Shown one piece after another: positions 44,573 to 53,650 of a stretch of DNA of 64,000 bases. The stretch spans positions 1 through 64,000 of IMG/VR virus record IMGVR_UViG_3300020417_001527. One strand, 5' to 3'. The position numbers were made by a program, and so were the translations under genes. The DNA is from a virus. Each line of letters begins with the position of its first letter. Position 1 is the stretch's first letter. The notes below the pieces were generated by a model. The model made no database searches and had not been told where the DNA came from. It saw only the letters and a list, made by a program, of their open reading frames with translations.

Positions 44573-45083
44573 TTGAAGGTGCCTCTACTATCCATTTTAC
44601 ATAACTGGCCGCATCGGGTATGCTCATGCATTTGCGTCCAGGGTGTTTGTCTTCATTGTTTTCTAGTGTGCCAAAACTGATAAGGCTAACACGTGGCACA
44701 GTTTTTTCACTCCACACACTCTGTAATGCCAGTGATTGACAGTAGCTCTGCAGAGCTTTCTTTTCCTGTTGGTATATCCACGAGCTACCTTTGGTAACTC
44801 TGTCCACAGTACTGCCAATACACACAATATGTAGTGATTTTCCTGCCGTTTCTGCCAACTTCCATACTAGTTCTAGTAGTAGTGATTGGCGAAAGTGCCA
44901 TAATGCACTATTATTAATAAAAACATCGTACTCAATGGCCTTTTTTGCTACTGCTTCCATATTCATTCTAGTTTCTAAGTCGCAACCACTGTCACGACTG
45001 ACAAAGTCAGCTTTAGGAAACACAGATGCAAGTCCTTTAGCCAATCCCTCTTTGGGATTGCCTGTGATAAAAATTGATTTCAT
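44529..45083 (-). CDS. Short-chain dehydrogenase/reductase-like protein
   Basis: 184 residues, shorter than typical SDRs (about 250). The N-terminal FITGNPKEGLAKGL is a Rossmann glycine loop, VFINNSALWHF the NNA-type motif, and IGSTV...YQQEKKAL supplies the Ser and YxxxK pair. The C-terminal substrate-binding part is reduced. It is probably an NAD(P)-dependent oxidoreductase. It sits between radical SAM genes and the P-loop-like protein, starting in an ATGA overlap. Confidence 0.76.
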   Translation of the reverse strand: MKSIFITGNPKEGLAKGLASVFPKADFVSRDSGCDLETRMNMEAVAKKAIEYDVFINNSALWHFRQSLLLELVWKLAETAGKSLHIVCIGSTVDRVTKGSSWIYQQEKKALQSYCQSLALQSVWSEKTVPRVSLISFGTLENNEDKHPGRKCMSIPDAASYVKWIVEAPSNVNINEISLDRIQR

Positions 45084-46252
45084 ATATAATCCTTGAATTC
45101 TGGCACAACATTAAGTATATTTTCTTTTCTGCTTTGGTCCAAAGTATGCGTGTACCTAACATACTCTGGCCAGCGATCACTCCAGTCTTCAGCCCACATA
45201 TAATCTATGGTACTGTCCAGCTTTTCAACGCTGTAATTTTCCAAACGTTCAGTGGCCAACTGTTTAAGTTCTGGTGGCAACACTCTGATGTTTAGATATT
45301 CTGGATGATTCAGTATATTCAGGTAAACAAATTTATCAAATTGTTGTACCCAATCAAACCATGTGTTTAAATGTAATATATTGTTTATCTGTACAGTGGT
45401 GTGTATTTGAACTCTCACACTTTTCATGTCTAGGAAACGTTTTAGATTTTTATCTACCAACTTCCAATTTGTAGGATAGCGTATGTAACGATTTAAATCT
45501 CCATATGCGTCTATAGAACAGTTTAGTTTAACAGTTTTAAATCGATCCCAATAATCAATCATACGCTGTGGAATGTTTGTAAGGTTGGTGTTGTATTTTA
45601 AAATAATGTTTTCATTCAGCCCACGCTCAATGAGGTAATCAAACAGTTTGTACTGAGCTGTTGCAAGTGTGGGTTCACCACCTGTGAGGTAAACTTCTTC
45701 TATTGTGTCTGCAACATCAATTAAATTTTCCCAAGTCTTAGGTTTGTTGGGCCATGTCATTGTGTCTGTGTCCAAACGCTGTAGTTCTTCTTCGGGCAGA
45801 GGATCTTCAACCATGTTCCACTCATCTATCCATTGATTACTGGCGTATGGATTACACATTCTACATTTTAGATTACACAGGTTGCCCAAACGTAGGTCAA
45901 TGTACTGTGCTTTTGGTTCTGGTGTAATATCAGAATAGTCAGAATCAGCATTGTACCAACCTTCATTCCATGATTGCCTTGCTGATTTTACTCCTGCGTC
46001 TTCTTCTCTAAAACAGCGTTCGCACATTTCAGGACGTTCTCCATTCAAAAACTGCTGACGTATTGTGGTCATTGTTTTGGAGTTCCATGCTTCACGTATG
46101 TCATGTTTGTGCAATTTGTATTTGCCACCATCTGGGTGTTCTAATCCGTTTTTGCCCGGAGTTGAATTACAACAGACACGCAGAGTGCCCGCGGCATTTG
46201 TGGCCACGTGCATCCAAGGTAACACACAGAATGTTTTGCTGGGCATGTTCAT
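45080..46252 (-). CDS. Twitch-domain radical SAM protein
   Basis: 390 residues. Auxiliary domain C9 (FCVLPW), C27-C28 (VCC), C77/C80; core C126, C130, C133 (NLCNLKCRMCN) and LTGGEPT. The start MNMPSKTFCVLPW is the textbook family N-terminus; ATG 46252 or 46246. It is joined by ATGA to the SDR gene below and to the radical SAM gene above, and both radical SAM partners are probably made together. Substrate unknown. Confidence 0.91.
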   Translation of the reverse strand: MNMPSKTFCVLPWMHVATNAAGTLRVCCNSTPGKNGLEHPDGGKYKLHKHDIREAWNSKTMTTIRQQFLNGERPEMCERCFREEDAGVKSARQSWNEGWYNADSDYSDITPEPKAQYIDLRLGNLCNLKCRMCNPYASNQWIDEWNMVEDPLPEEELQRLDTDTMTWPNKPKTWENLIDVADTIEEVYLTGGEPTLATAQYKLFDYLIERGLNENIILKYNTNLTNIPQRMIDYWDRFKTVKLNCSIDAYGDLNRYIRYPTNWKLVDKNLKRFLDMKSVRVQIHTTVQINNILHLNTWFDWVQQFDKFVYLNILNHPEYLNIRVLPPELKQLATERLENYSVEKLDSTIDYMWAEDWSDRWPEYVRYTHTLDQSRKENILNVVPEFKDYI

Positions 46253-47220
46253 ATAAAGTTCCTGTAGTCAGTTCCGTGTATGCTGTCTAATATTTCACTT
46301 TGTTCTATCAACTGTTGTTTTAATTCTTCGTCTTCTAGTGCCGTTGGTCGCATAAATGCAGGGTTTATCACAGGCGTAGACACAGAATGTTCAAGTCTGT
46401 GCAGAGTGCACCAGCGTGTCACATCATCGATGTTGTTCCTGTTAAACACCATTGGCAATATACTCACAAACAAATGTGTATTGGCAGGTTTGCGTTTATT
46501 GAATTGTAACACATTCTGTTGTGTGGTCAACCAACTTGATCCTGCACGTATAAATTCATATCTACTTCCTATTGCATCAATGCTGACATTAACTGTAACA
46601 GATTTAAACTTTTTAAACAGACTGTTCCATGCTGTTATGTCATGAGATCCATTTGTAATAATTTCTAGCGTAACTGCTGGTGCTATATCTTCTTCTATGA
46701 GTGTTTCAATTATGCGTTTTACTTGAGGTATCATAAAAGGTTCACCACCAGTGAACTTTACTGTTCGAGCATCATACATCAACTCAGTGAACGATTCAGC
46801 TTCTTTGGCCCAGCGTGTGTCATGTTTGTGAGTGTAGTATTCTGCCAATTCCTGTTCGCCAACGTTGCGAACAATGTTTGCCCATGTACTAGAGCTGGTT
46901 TGGTTACACATTCTACAAGCAAAATTACAGGTGTTGTTTATTTTCAAATCCCAAAAATTTATGCCATCTGCATGTTCTAGTATTTTATTGTAATGTGTTC
47001 TCAAACTTGCTCCGGTTTGTTGTTCTGATATTCTACATTCTTCACATTCATCTAGCCAAGAAGTCTTACTTTGTTCACACCATTCTGCATGTCGTGTTTG
47101 CCAATCATCTTTCCAATATAGATTTGCTGTTCCTTCTTTAACATTAAATGCACAACATGGCCTCACAGCACCTGTGGGTCCAATGGTAACACCATGTTTA
47201 AATATCAAGCATTCCGCCAC
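46249..47220 (-). CDS. Twitch-domain radical SAM protein (short)
   Basis: 323 residues, the shortest of the twitch-first set; it lacks most of the usual C-terminal segment. Cysteines: C4 (AECLIF), C22-C23 (PCC), C59/C62; core C98, C102, C105 (NTCNFACRMCN), and FTGGEPF. The GTG start at 47220 has no strong ribosome-binding site and overlaps the hydroxylase gene by 23 bases. Missing the Pro-Trp of the usual C-x2-PW start, it is a diverged copy. Confidence 0.86.
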   Translation of the reverse strand: MAECLIFKHGVTIGPTGAVRPCCAFNVKEGTANLYWKDDWQTRHAEWCEQSKTSWLDECEECRISEQQTGASLRTHYNKILEHADGINFWDLKINNTCNFACRMCNQTSSSTWANIVRNVGEQELAEYYTHKHDTRWAKEAESFTELMYDARTVKFTGGEPFMIPQVKRIIETLIEEDIAPAVTLEIITNGSHDITAWNSLFKKFKSVTVNVSIDAIGSRYEFIRAGSSWLTTQQNVLQFNKRKPANTHLFVSILPMVFNRNNIDDVTRWCTLHRLEHSVSTPVINPAFMRPTALEDEELKQQLIEQSEILDSIHGTDYRNFI

Positions 47221-47953
47221 GTCTTTTATAACTTTCTACACATCTATCTTTGAAGTAATCACCCATGCCGCCATCCACAATCATGTGTATGCGTGGAGTA
47301 TCACTGCGATTCCAAACAGCATGATTATAGTGTGTATTGATTTTCATTATAGCACCAGGTTCAAATGGCATGGTACCCCAGTTTTCCATAACCAATGCAC
47401 AACCGTCTGGATTGTTTACAGCAATGTTTGTAGCACCAAAACCTTGTCTGTCTTTGTCTGAGTGTGGTCCAATCCAACCACCAGGCAGTAGTATCATAAA
47501 ACGTACACGAGTATAATCTTCATAGCGTAAATGGTTTTCCATAAAGTCCACAGTCTTTGGACAAAATTTTGCAATGTCTGTCCAATGTGAATCTGTTTCT
47601 TCATAGTCATCGGGTAACCCGTAATCATCTGCACAGTTGGTGTGTACAGAACTGATGCCATGTATACACAAACTCATCCATCCAGCAGATTGTGGACGAT
47701 GATATGTAAAGCAGGCTGTGTCTAGTAGGTGCATGGCTTCAGCAAGTATACCTTCGTGATCCATTTCAATGTCATCAACACGTAGCCATGGATTGGTACA
47801 ATGATCCAACATCAAATCGTTGTCTTCTGGATCGTTTACCAGCAAAGGATCGTATGTATGTTCTTTGCTGAGAGATTCGTTTTTCTCAAAAAACTCTTGT
47901 GTGTAATCATTTGCTTCCACATTTTGTGGAATGCTGTAACCTTCTAACCACAT
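47198..47953 (-). CDS. Aspartyl/asparaginyl beta-hydroxylase family protein
   Basis: 251 residues. VRFMILLPGGWIGPHSDKD carries the HxD-type metal ligand, ATNIAVNNPDGC and FEPGAIMKINTHYNHAVWNRS give the second histidine and the 2-oxoglutarate arginine in RIHMIVDGG. The order fits bacterial AspH-like hydroxylases, which act on Asp/Asn side chains or on free amino acids and lipids. Its start shares one base with the stop of the PEP-carboxykinase-like gene. Confidence 0.85.
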   Translation of the reverse strand: MWLEGYSIPQNVEANDYTQEFFEKNESLSKEHTYDPLLVNDPEDNDLMLDHCTNPWLRVDDIEMDHEGILAEAMHLLDTACFTYHRPQSAGWMSLCIHGISSVHTNCADDYGLPDDYEETDSHWTDIAKFCPKTVDFMENHLRYEDYTRVRFMILLPGGWIGPHSDKDRQGFGATNIAVNNPDGCALVMENWGTMPFEPGAIMKINTHYNHAVWNRSDTPRIHMIVDGGMGDYFKDRCVESYKRRGGMLDI

Positions 47954-49152
47954 TATTCGCTCCCTATAATTTCTTCTAGTGTATTTAAAACTTCTTCACT
48001 TGTATCATTCAATGGATACTCTGTGAGTATTGCCTGTTTAATTGTATTACGAGTAAAATCTAATGCAAATCTTTTGCCTGTTTCTGGATTCATACCTGTG
48101 TTTACTAGAAATACATTTGAATTGTGTTGTTCAACTTTTTCCATGAGCATATCGCTGTACTCTTTTACTTTACGTGGCATGAATGGTGATCCATAACAGG
48201 GTGAAAGTGTGCGTTGTATTTCTGTTACTCCATGTTCGGTGCCAGGCATTGTGCTTGTGTATCCTGTTTCAAAAAATCTACGTACTGCATTGCCGGATAT
48301 TCTACTGATAGCAGGAAACACACCTTCAGCATCCATGGTTAAAAAGAATATGTTATCTGCATGTGAGAAGTTACTGCGTTTGTGATACGCATTTTCAACA
48401 CAGCTGATAGGATAACTCAGTCTTGCGTTGGCGGCCTCTGGATTTTCTTCTACCAGTGTTCCTCTTTGTCTTGCTACTTCGACTGCATTAAAAATAGTTG
48501 GATGTGTCTCAGGTGTTAAGCCTTCGCTTTTTGCATAGCAACCTGTTTCAATCATTCTAATACCCATGTTGCTCCAACAAACTTCATCATCTGATATCAG
48601 TTTATAATCTGGATCACTTGATAATGTAGTTTTGCCTGTGCCTGATAATCCAAACATTAGGTTTGTGGTTTTACGATATGTAAATGCTCCGCAATGCATT
48701 GGAAGTCTATCATACTTTGGCAGTATAAAACTTATAATACCAAACACACCTTTTTTAATTTCTCCTAAAAATGTTGTACCTGCAATTAACAATAGTTTCT
48801 TGTCAAGGTGAACATATATTTTAGGCTCCATATCAATTGATGTGTTGTGCCATATTGTCCAATCACCTTCTTGATCTTCTGCTGTAACTTTAAACATGTT
48901 CCACACAAATTGTTTGTGTCTTTCGTCATTGGTGTGTAGTGTAAAATTAGTACCCACAGTTTCAAAATTCATAGGCTCTAAATAATTTGTTTGTTGTTGT
49001 AGGAGATGATAAAAATCATCAAAGTCTGCTTCAAGTCCTATTTTGTTAAACTTGGGTCTTGATAAATCTAAGTCTTTGGCTTGTTCACCAAAAAAGAATT
49101 TGTTTTCTGGTGAGCGACCGGTTGGGTGAGTGGTTATGTTTATGTTGGGCAT
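47953..49152 (-). CDS. Short ATP-type PEP carboxykinase homologue
   Basis: 399 residues against about 540 in bacterial PckA. Recognisable in order: RSPENKFFFG, a GEIKKGVFGI segment (Lys pair), MHCGAF, the Walker A GLSGTGKTTLSSD near 168, the metal-binding ISDDE, ARLSYP and GTEHGVTE. The C-terminal adenine-binding domain of about 100 residues is missing, the N-terminal domain is reduced, and the Tyr preceding GGEMKKG in PckA aligns with Phe here. It may be a repurposed kinase rather than a PEPCK. Gene junctions on both sides share a single base. Confidence 0.86.
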   Translation of the reverse strand: MPNINITTHPTGRSPENKFFFGEQAKDLDLSRPKFNKIGLEADFDDFYHLLQQQTNYLEPMNFETVGTNFTLHTNDERHKQFVWNMFKVTAEDQEGDWTIWHNTSIDMEPKIYVHLDKKLLLIAGTTFLGEIKKGVFGIISFILPKYDRLPMHCGAFTYRKTTNLMFGLSGTGKTTLSSDPDYKLISDDEVCWSNMGIRMIETGCYAKSEGLTPETHPTIFNAVEVARQRGTLVEENPEAANARLSYPISCVENAYHKRSNFSHADNIFFLTMDAEGVFPAISRISGNAVRRFFETGYTSTMPGTEHGVTEIQRTLSPCYGSPFMPRKVKEYSDMLMEKVEQHNSNVFLVNTGMNPETGKRFALDFTRNTIKQAILTEYPLNDTSEEVLNTLEEIIGSE

Positions 49153-50675
49153 TATTCTTCCTCAGTTGCTACATTTACTCTGGCACTTTCAATGCTAGTT
49201 ACTCGTTGAAATAGCTGATTGTCAGCCACGTCAGTTCCTTCGTAAAAATTATTTGGATTCTTTTTGCGTAGACCTGTGATTAAATCTACAAAACTTTTTT
49301 CCAAATTGATACCACAGCGTATAATATTAGGCAGATAACTGTAAAGGTTACTTGCATAAAATAGTGTGGTTTTGTCTTCTGGCACATGTTCTAATATTTG
49401 ATCAACATCATAAACCATGTCCAGTTGTATAAATTTAAATTTGCATTCAGTGGTTACTCTGTTCCAAAAGTCTAACCATGAATCAAACCCTCCGCATATC
49501 TCATACAGTAGATTCATGCGTTCGGGTATTTGATGTCCGTTGTGTGCATGATAGCCATTCTTTTCACACCATTCAATGGCTACACGTTCATAGTCCCTGC
49601 CGTCCCAGTTTTCAACCAAATACTGTTTCAGTTCCACAGACGGACCACTTATATCATACCACGTGACTTCGGTGCCTTTTTCCCAACCATGGTGGAACAT
49701 GTGATGCAACAATTTCCAACCTGCGGCCACGCCCACATAGTTGTTAAATTTAATATGGCTGGTTTCTCTAGCACAGTACCAATTGGTATTTGAAACTTCT
49801 GTGTTGATCAAATATATAAAATTTTCATAGCTCTGAAACACATAGTTTTGTAACCATATGGCATCTTCATCCACATGTGGTTCTACTTCGTCCCATGTTT
49901 TTTTGCCTATCAATAAATCCTCAAGGTGCTTACTGCCTTCTTCAGGATATACGCTGACCTTGTTACAGCGTAATTCGTCTGGCAAGTTCCACACACGATA
50001 TCTATTGTTCAGTGATTTTACAATCAATACATTGCCTGGTTGATTAACAAACTCTACTTCATTTTCATTTAACAAACCTGGCAAGCCATCAACATAGGTT
50101 GGCGTGTAGTGGTCATGCATGTGTTCTTCTGAAGGTTTATAGTTTGCACACGCATCATTGCTCCATTCTTGATCAAGATCTGGCCAACCAATTTCTTTCC
50201 AAGATTGTAAATTCATTATCAAACATTGATGATGCCAATGTGGATAATCATATTGTTCTATTGTGTCACGCCAACTGGTAACTGCTTCACGTCCTTTTTT
50301 GTTTTTATTAATTTTTCTATCCAGTAGAATATGTCCTGCCACAGCCCATGGCTCTTCGTGTTTGTTCCATTTGTCTATCGTTTCCAGCAAAGCCATGTTC
50401 CACTTTTCATCTGTGGGCCAACAGCCATCATACCAAATAACTGCATAACGTTTGCCTATGTCATACATGTGTTTCATCCAGTAACGATCGTGTGATACAT
50501 TTAACTCTATAAAGTCACCACGCATTGAATTTTGTGCTTCAATGATTTGTATTTGATTCAGTTTTGTTTTCAGCATTGGCCATGATGCTGTGAGTCTGCT
50601 GTCTCTGATAAACACATTCACAATAGGCCAAGAGCTGTCTCTGTTGTAGTAGATATAGGTTTGATTAGTTAGCAT
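49152..50675 (-). CDS. Two-domain protein, possible glycosyltransferase plus methyltransferase-like
   Basis: 507 residues. The N-terminal half (YAVIWYDGCWPTDEKW; HHQCLIMNLQSWKEIGWPD) loosely resembles a glycosyltransferase with a conserved tryptophan cluster, but without a clear DxD. Residues about 300-430 contain NYVGVAAGWKLLHHMF and EVTWYDISG, similar to the modified motif I and acidic strand of the methyltransferase-like protein at 28225. Both assignments are tentative. ATG at 50675; overlaps the SGNH-like gene by 11 bases. Confidence 0.5.
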   Translation of the reverse strand: MLTNQTYIYYNRDSSWPIVNVFIRDSRLTASWPMLKTKLNQIQIIEAQNSMRGDFIELNVSHDRYWMKHMYDIGKRYAVIWYDGCWPTDEKWNMALLETIDKWNKHEEPWAVAGHILLDRKINKNKKGREAVTSWRDTIEQYDYPHWHHQCLIMNLQSWKEIGWPDLDQEWSNDACANYKPSEEHMHDHYTPTYVDGLPGLLNENEVEFVNQPGNVLIVKSLNNRYRVWNLPDELRCNKVSVYPEEGSKHLEDLLIGKKTWDEVEPHVDEDAIWLQNYVFQSYENFIYLINTEVSNTNWYCARETSHIKFNNYVGVAAGWKLLHHMFHHGWEKGTEVTWYDISGPSVELKQYLVENWDGRDYERVAIEWCEKNGYHAHNGHQIPERMNLLYEICGGFDSWLDFWNRVTTECKFKFIQLDMVYDVDQILEHVPEDKTTLFYASNLYSYLPNIIRCGINLEKSFVDLITGLRKKNPNNFYEGTDVADNQLFQRVTSIESARVNVATEEE

Positions 50676-51366
50676 GTATATTCCATTGTCTAATATAAGG
50701 TTTCAAAATATTGTTAAAAAACTTTTCTGCTCCCTTTTCGTTTGGGTGCAATTCATCTTGTTGCATGTCATCTCCATTGGATTTTACCCAATCCACATAG
50801 CCAAAATCTGTGTAGATGACACCAAACTGATCAAAACGATCTGTAATTTTTGTCCATATATCATCAGGCACAGCACCAGTCCAGCCTCTAAACACAATAA
50901 CTTGACATTGCAAAGCACACAAACAGATCAATGCAACAACATTTTCTAATGTAGCATTGAAACTTGTTACAAGATTTTCATGAACTTGCCCACCCCAACC
51001 GGATACAATTTTTGTATCAGTGAACATAGCAGGAGATTCTAATGTAAATTTTTGTTTATCAGGAAACATAGATTTAACCAATTGGAAATATTTTTCATCT
51101 GCTAATACTTCTAGTCGTTGCCAACCACTGAGTTGCCAAATCACATATGTGTTATCCAAGCCTTGATTAATTATATGTCTGTTCAATTGATGTGCATTAA
51201 CTGTGTTGCCTCTGCCACCCTTGGCAAAGTGTATGTGGTTTGATCCAGGAAGTAATTTATCTTTGTCGTAGCCTTTATAAAAAAGTTCTTCCCACAACAA
51301 TTCATACGACCACCTTGGCCAAGTCTGTATAGGAGATAAACTACAACCTAGTGTGACCAGTTTCAT
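50665..51366 (-). CDS. SGNH-like protein (GCS in place of GDS)
   Basis: 233 residues. The start MKLVTLGCSLSPIQ aligns with the SGNH nucleophile loop but reads Gly-Cys-Ser; AKGGRGNTVN gives the Gly and Asn of blocks II-III, and DELHPNEKGAEKF supplies the Asp/His block V. Serine is retained and Asp and His are present, so hydrolase or acyltransferase activity is possible. It joins the radical SAM gene upstream by ATGA. Confidence 0.72.
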   Translation of the reverse strand: MKLVTLGCSLSPIQTWPRWSYELLWEELFYKGYDKDKLLPGSNHIHFAKGGRGNTVNAHQLNRHIINQGLDNTYVIWQLSGWQRLEVLADEKYFQLVKSMFPDKQKFTLESPAMFTDTKIVSGWGGQVHENLVTSFNATLENVVALICLCALQCQVIVFRGWTGAVPDDIWTKITDRFDQFGVIYTDFGYVDWVKSNGDDMQQDELHPNEKGAEKFFNNILKPYIRQWNIHAN

Positions 51367-52523
51367 AGATATTTCTCCAGTAAACCTTCAAAGGTGTCTG
51401 CGTCTTTGTATCTTGTTTCTAATGCTTGTGCATAAGGCACAGTTTTTTTATTCCATAGTTTTGTTTGATCATTGCTGTCCAAGTATTTTACAATATGATC
51501 AAATCTACCATCTGCTTTTAATTTGTTTTGTATTGCTGATCTAATTGGTTCTGGGTAGACACCAATGTTCAAGTACTTGGGTGTTTGCAACATGTATGCT
51601 CCGATGTGAAACCAGTCAATACCCATACCTTCAAAGTAATTGTAAAATTCTGGTAACTGAAAACAATTAAATGCTTGTACTGTTAGCCCTAATCCCAAAC
51701 TCACATTTACAGGCGAAGCATACAACGTTCTAATATTACTTACCACATCTTCAAACTCGGCTCCTGTGCGTATGTAATTGTACACATCATGCACACCATC
51801 AACAGATATTTTTACTTGCACATGTCTAAACTGACGCCATAGTTCTATTAGATCATGTTTCTTAAATTGTAGATGTGTAAGATTTGATGCATAACGTAAT
51901 TGTATTTTGTGTCTGCGATGCTTGGGTATGCTGTTTAACAGCGTATAATGTTCTTCGTTAATAATTGGTTCACCACCTGAAAACTGTAGCCTATCAACAT
52001 CTTCCCAAAGCTCTGGATCGTTTTGCAAATACTCATACAGTTCTAATGGGCGTAGCAGTCTAGTTTCATGTTGAAATTCATTGTCCTCGGGTGAAAACTT
52101 GCGTATAATATCCAAGTCGTGTGTACGTTTGTATGAGCTTTCAGTACTGCACATTTTACACTTTAAGTTGCAAAAGTTTGAAACTTTACTTTCAATCCAC
52201 ATAGGTGCTGTTTCAACAGTACCATCTTCAAACGCTACAATTTTATCTGCGTAGTCGTCCCAAAAGTCACGTTCGTTTATTTCTCTGTTGCTTTCTATTC
52301 CGTTGGCTTCGTTGTGCCAACACACATGACATGCAGGGTGTTGTTCGCCACGCATGAGTGCCGTGCGTAATTCTTTGTACTTTGTACCATTCCATGTTTC
52401 ACGCAGATTACCAGCATTCATTATGCTTTCTTGTGCTTCACAGCAAGGCACAACATCTCCACCAGCACTGGTATAGATATGCATCCAGGGTAATATACAC
52501 ATGGTAGGACCTTTGGTGATCAT
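51363..52523 (-). CDS. Twitch-domain radical SAM protein
   Basis: 386 residues from ATG 52523, which makes an ATGA overlap with the preceding gene; a TTG at 52541 is the alternative. Auxiliary domain C9 (MCILPW), C27-C28 (PCC), C65/C68; core C118, C122, C125 (NFCNLKCKMC), and FSGGEPI. It is full-length for the family. Translational coupling to both neighbours suggests one message with the SGNH-like gene. Substrate unknown. Confidence 0.9.
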   Translation of the reverse strand: MITKGPTMCILPWMHIYTSAGGDVVPCCEAQESIMNAGNLRETWNGTKYKELRTALMRGEQHPACHVCWHNEANGIESNREINERDFWDDYADKIVAFEDGTVETAPMWIESKVSNFCNLKCKMCSTESSYKRTHDLDIIRKFSPEDNEFQHETRLLRPLELYEYLQNDPELWEDVDRLQFSGGEPIINEEHYTLLNSIPKHRRHKIQLRYASNLTHLQFKKHDLIELWRQFRHVQVKISVDGVHDVYNYIRTGAEFEDVVSNIRTLYASPVNVSLGLGLTVQAFNCFQLPEFYNYFEGMGIDWFHIGAYMLQTPKYLNIGVYPEPIRSAIQNKLKADGRFDHIVKYLDSNDQTKLWNKKTVPYAQALETRYKDADTFEGLLEKYL

Positions 52524-53650
52524 AATTTTAACAATCTCCAAAGCCTATCAAACGTGTTAACATCATCGCCGCGAATCTTTGCAAGTCGATCTATGTCTTT
52601 GCGTAATTCTTCTACACCTATATTGCTACCAGTACGTTTGCACATTTTTTTAACTTTTTTATAATACTTTTCAAACTTGTGTGCTTTAGGATGATACTGC
52701 ATAAACTGATTGTCCAGAGTATATTCTATTCTATCTTTGACCCAGTCTGGATACATTGCAATACCAAGATGCTTTGGTTCAAATACTGTTTGCAACATAA
52801 CATTGATATTGTAACGACCTTTAAAATAATGCACCACATCATAGATGTAAAGCACATTAAGTATGCCAACTGTGGTAGCCAGTTGCAGATTAACATTTGT
52901 ATCTTTGGCAAGTTTGTGCCACTTTAAAAATATTTGTTCTGTTTTAATCCAGTCAGCACCTTTGCGTAGATATTCAAACTGTTCATCTAGTGCATCTATA
53001 GATAAACTTATGTCCACCTGTTTAAATTTAAGCAGAGCAGACTCATCCATTTTGTTAGGATAAAATGTACAGTTGGTAAAAATTTCTAGTGCAATTTGTT
53101 TTGCATAACCACTTAGTGCTAAACGTTTTATTAGATTTAAAAACTGTCGATGCAGGAATGGCTCACCACCTGTAACTTTCATAAACTTGATGTTTTTAAA
53201 AATTTCAATATCTAGGTTATCTAAATCAAATTCATCTATGTATTTGCTTCTCACAGTCATGCCCATTTCTTTAGCATCACTGTCCCATTTGTTGCTCCAA
53301 TCAGAATCACAGGTAACACAACGTAGATTACATAACCTACCCACAACAATTTCCATGCCAGCAAATTCTATATCGTCATTGTCCCACAGTTCAAAACTTT
53401 CATGACGCATGGAAAAGTTGCCATTCTTTTCATCTTCATAACACTTCCAACAACCAGGCACATATTCATTGCTCAACATTTTTGCACGAATGTCAGTGAA
53501 CAGTTTGTCAAAGTTTTGTATTTTACCTTTGTCTTCTTTGGCTAAAAAGTTATGATTAAAACGACAGCAGGGCATCGCAGGATCGTTTGGAGTCACCTGG
53601 GCATGTTTAAATGGATATCTGCAAAAGAAACGACCGTGTTTGCTATTCAA
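52520..53650 (-). CDS. Twitch-domain radical SAM protein
   Basis: 376 residues from TTG 53650; the longer in-frame reading to 53740 adds a Thr/Ser-rich tract lying wholly inside the upstream gene and is unlikely. The start then reads SKHGRFFCRYPF. C10, C28-C29 (PCC), C67/C70 form the auxiliary domain; C107, C111, C114 (RLCNLRCVTC) the core; VTGGEPF follows. The first conserved cysteine sits ten residues from the start, as elsewhere in the family. Substrate unknown. Confidence 0.87.
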   Translation of the reverse strand: MNSKHGRFFCRYPFKHAQVTPNDPAMPCCRFNHNFLAKEDKGKIQNFDKLFTDIRAKMLSNEYVPGCWKCYEDEKNGNFSMRHESFELWDNDDIEFAGMEIVVGRLCNLRCVTCDSDWSNKWDSDAKEMGMTVRSKYIDEFDLDNLDIEIFKNIKFMKVTGGEPFLHRQFLNLIKRLALSGYAKQIALEIFTNCTFYPNKMDESALLKFKQVDISLSIDALDEQFEYLRKGADWIKTEQIFLKWHKLAKDTNVNLQLATTVGILNVLYIYDVVHYFKGRYNINVMLQTVFEPKHLGIAMYPDWVKDRIEYTLDNQFMQYHPKAHKFEKYYKKVKKMCKRTGSNIGVEELRKDIDRLAKIRGDDVNTFDRLWRLLKL

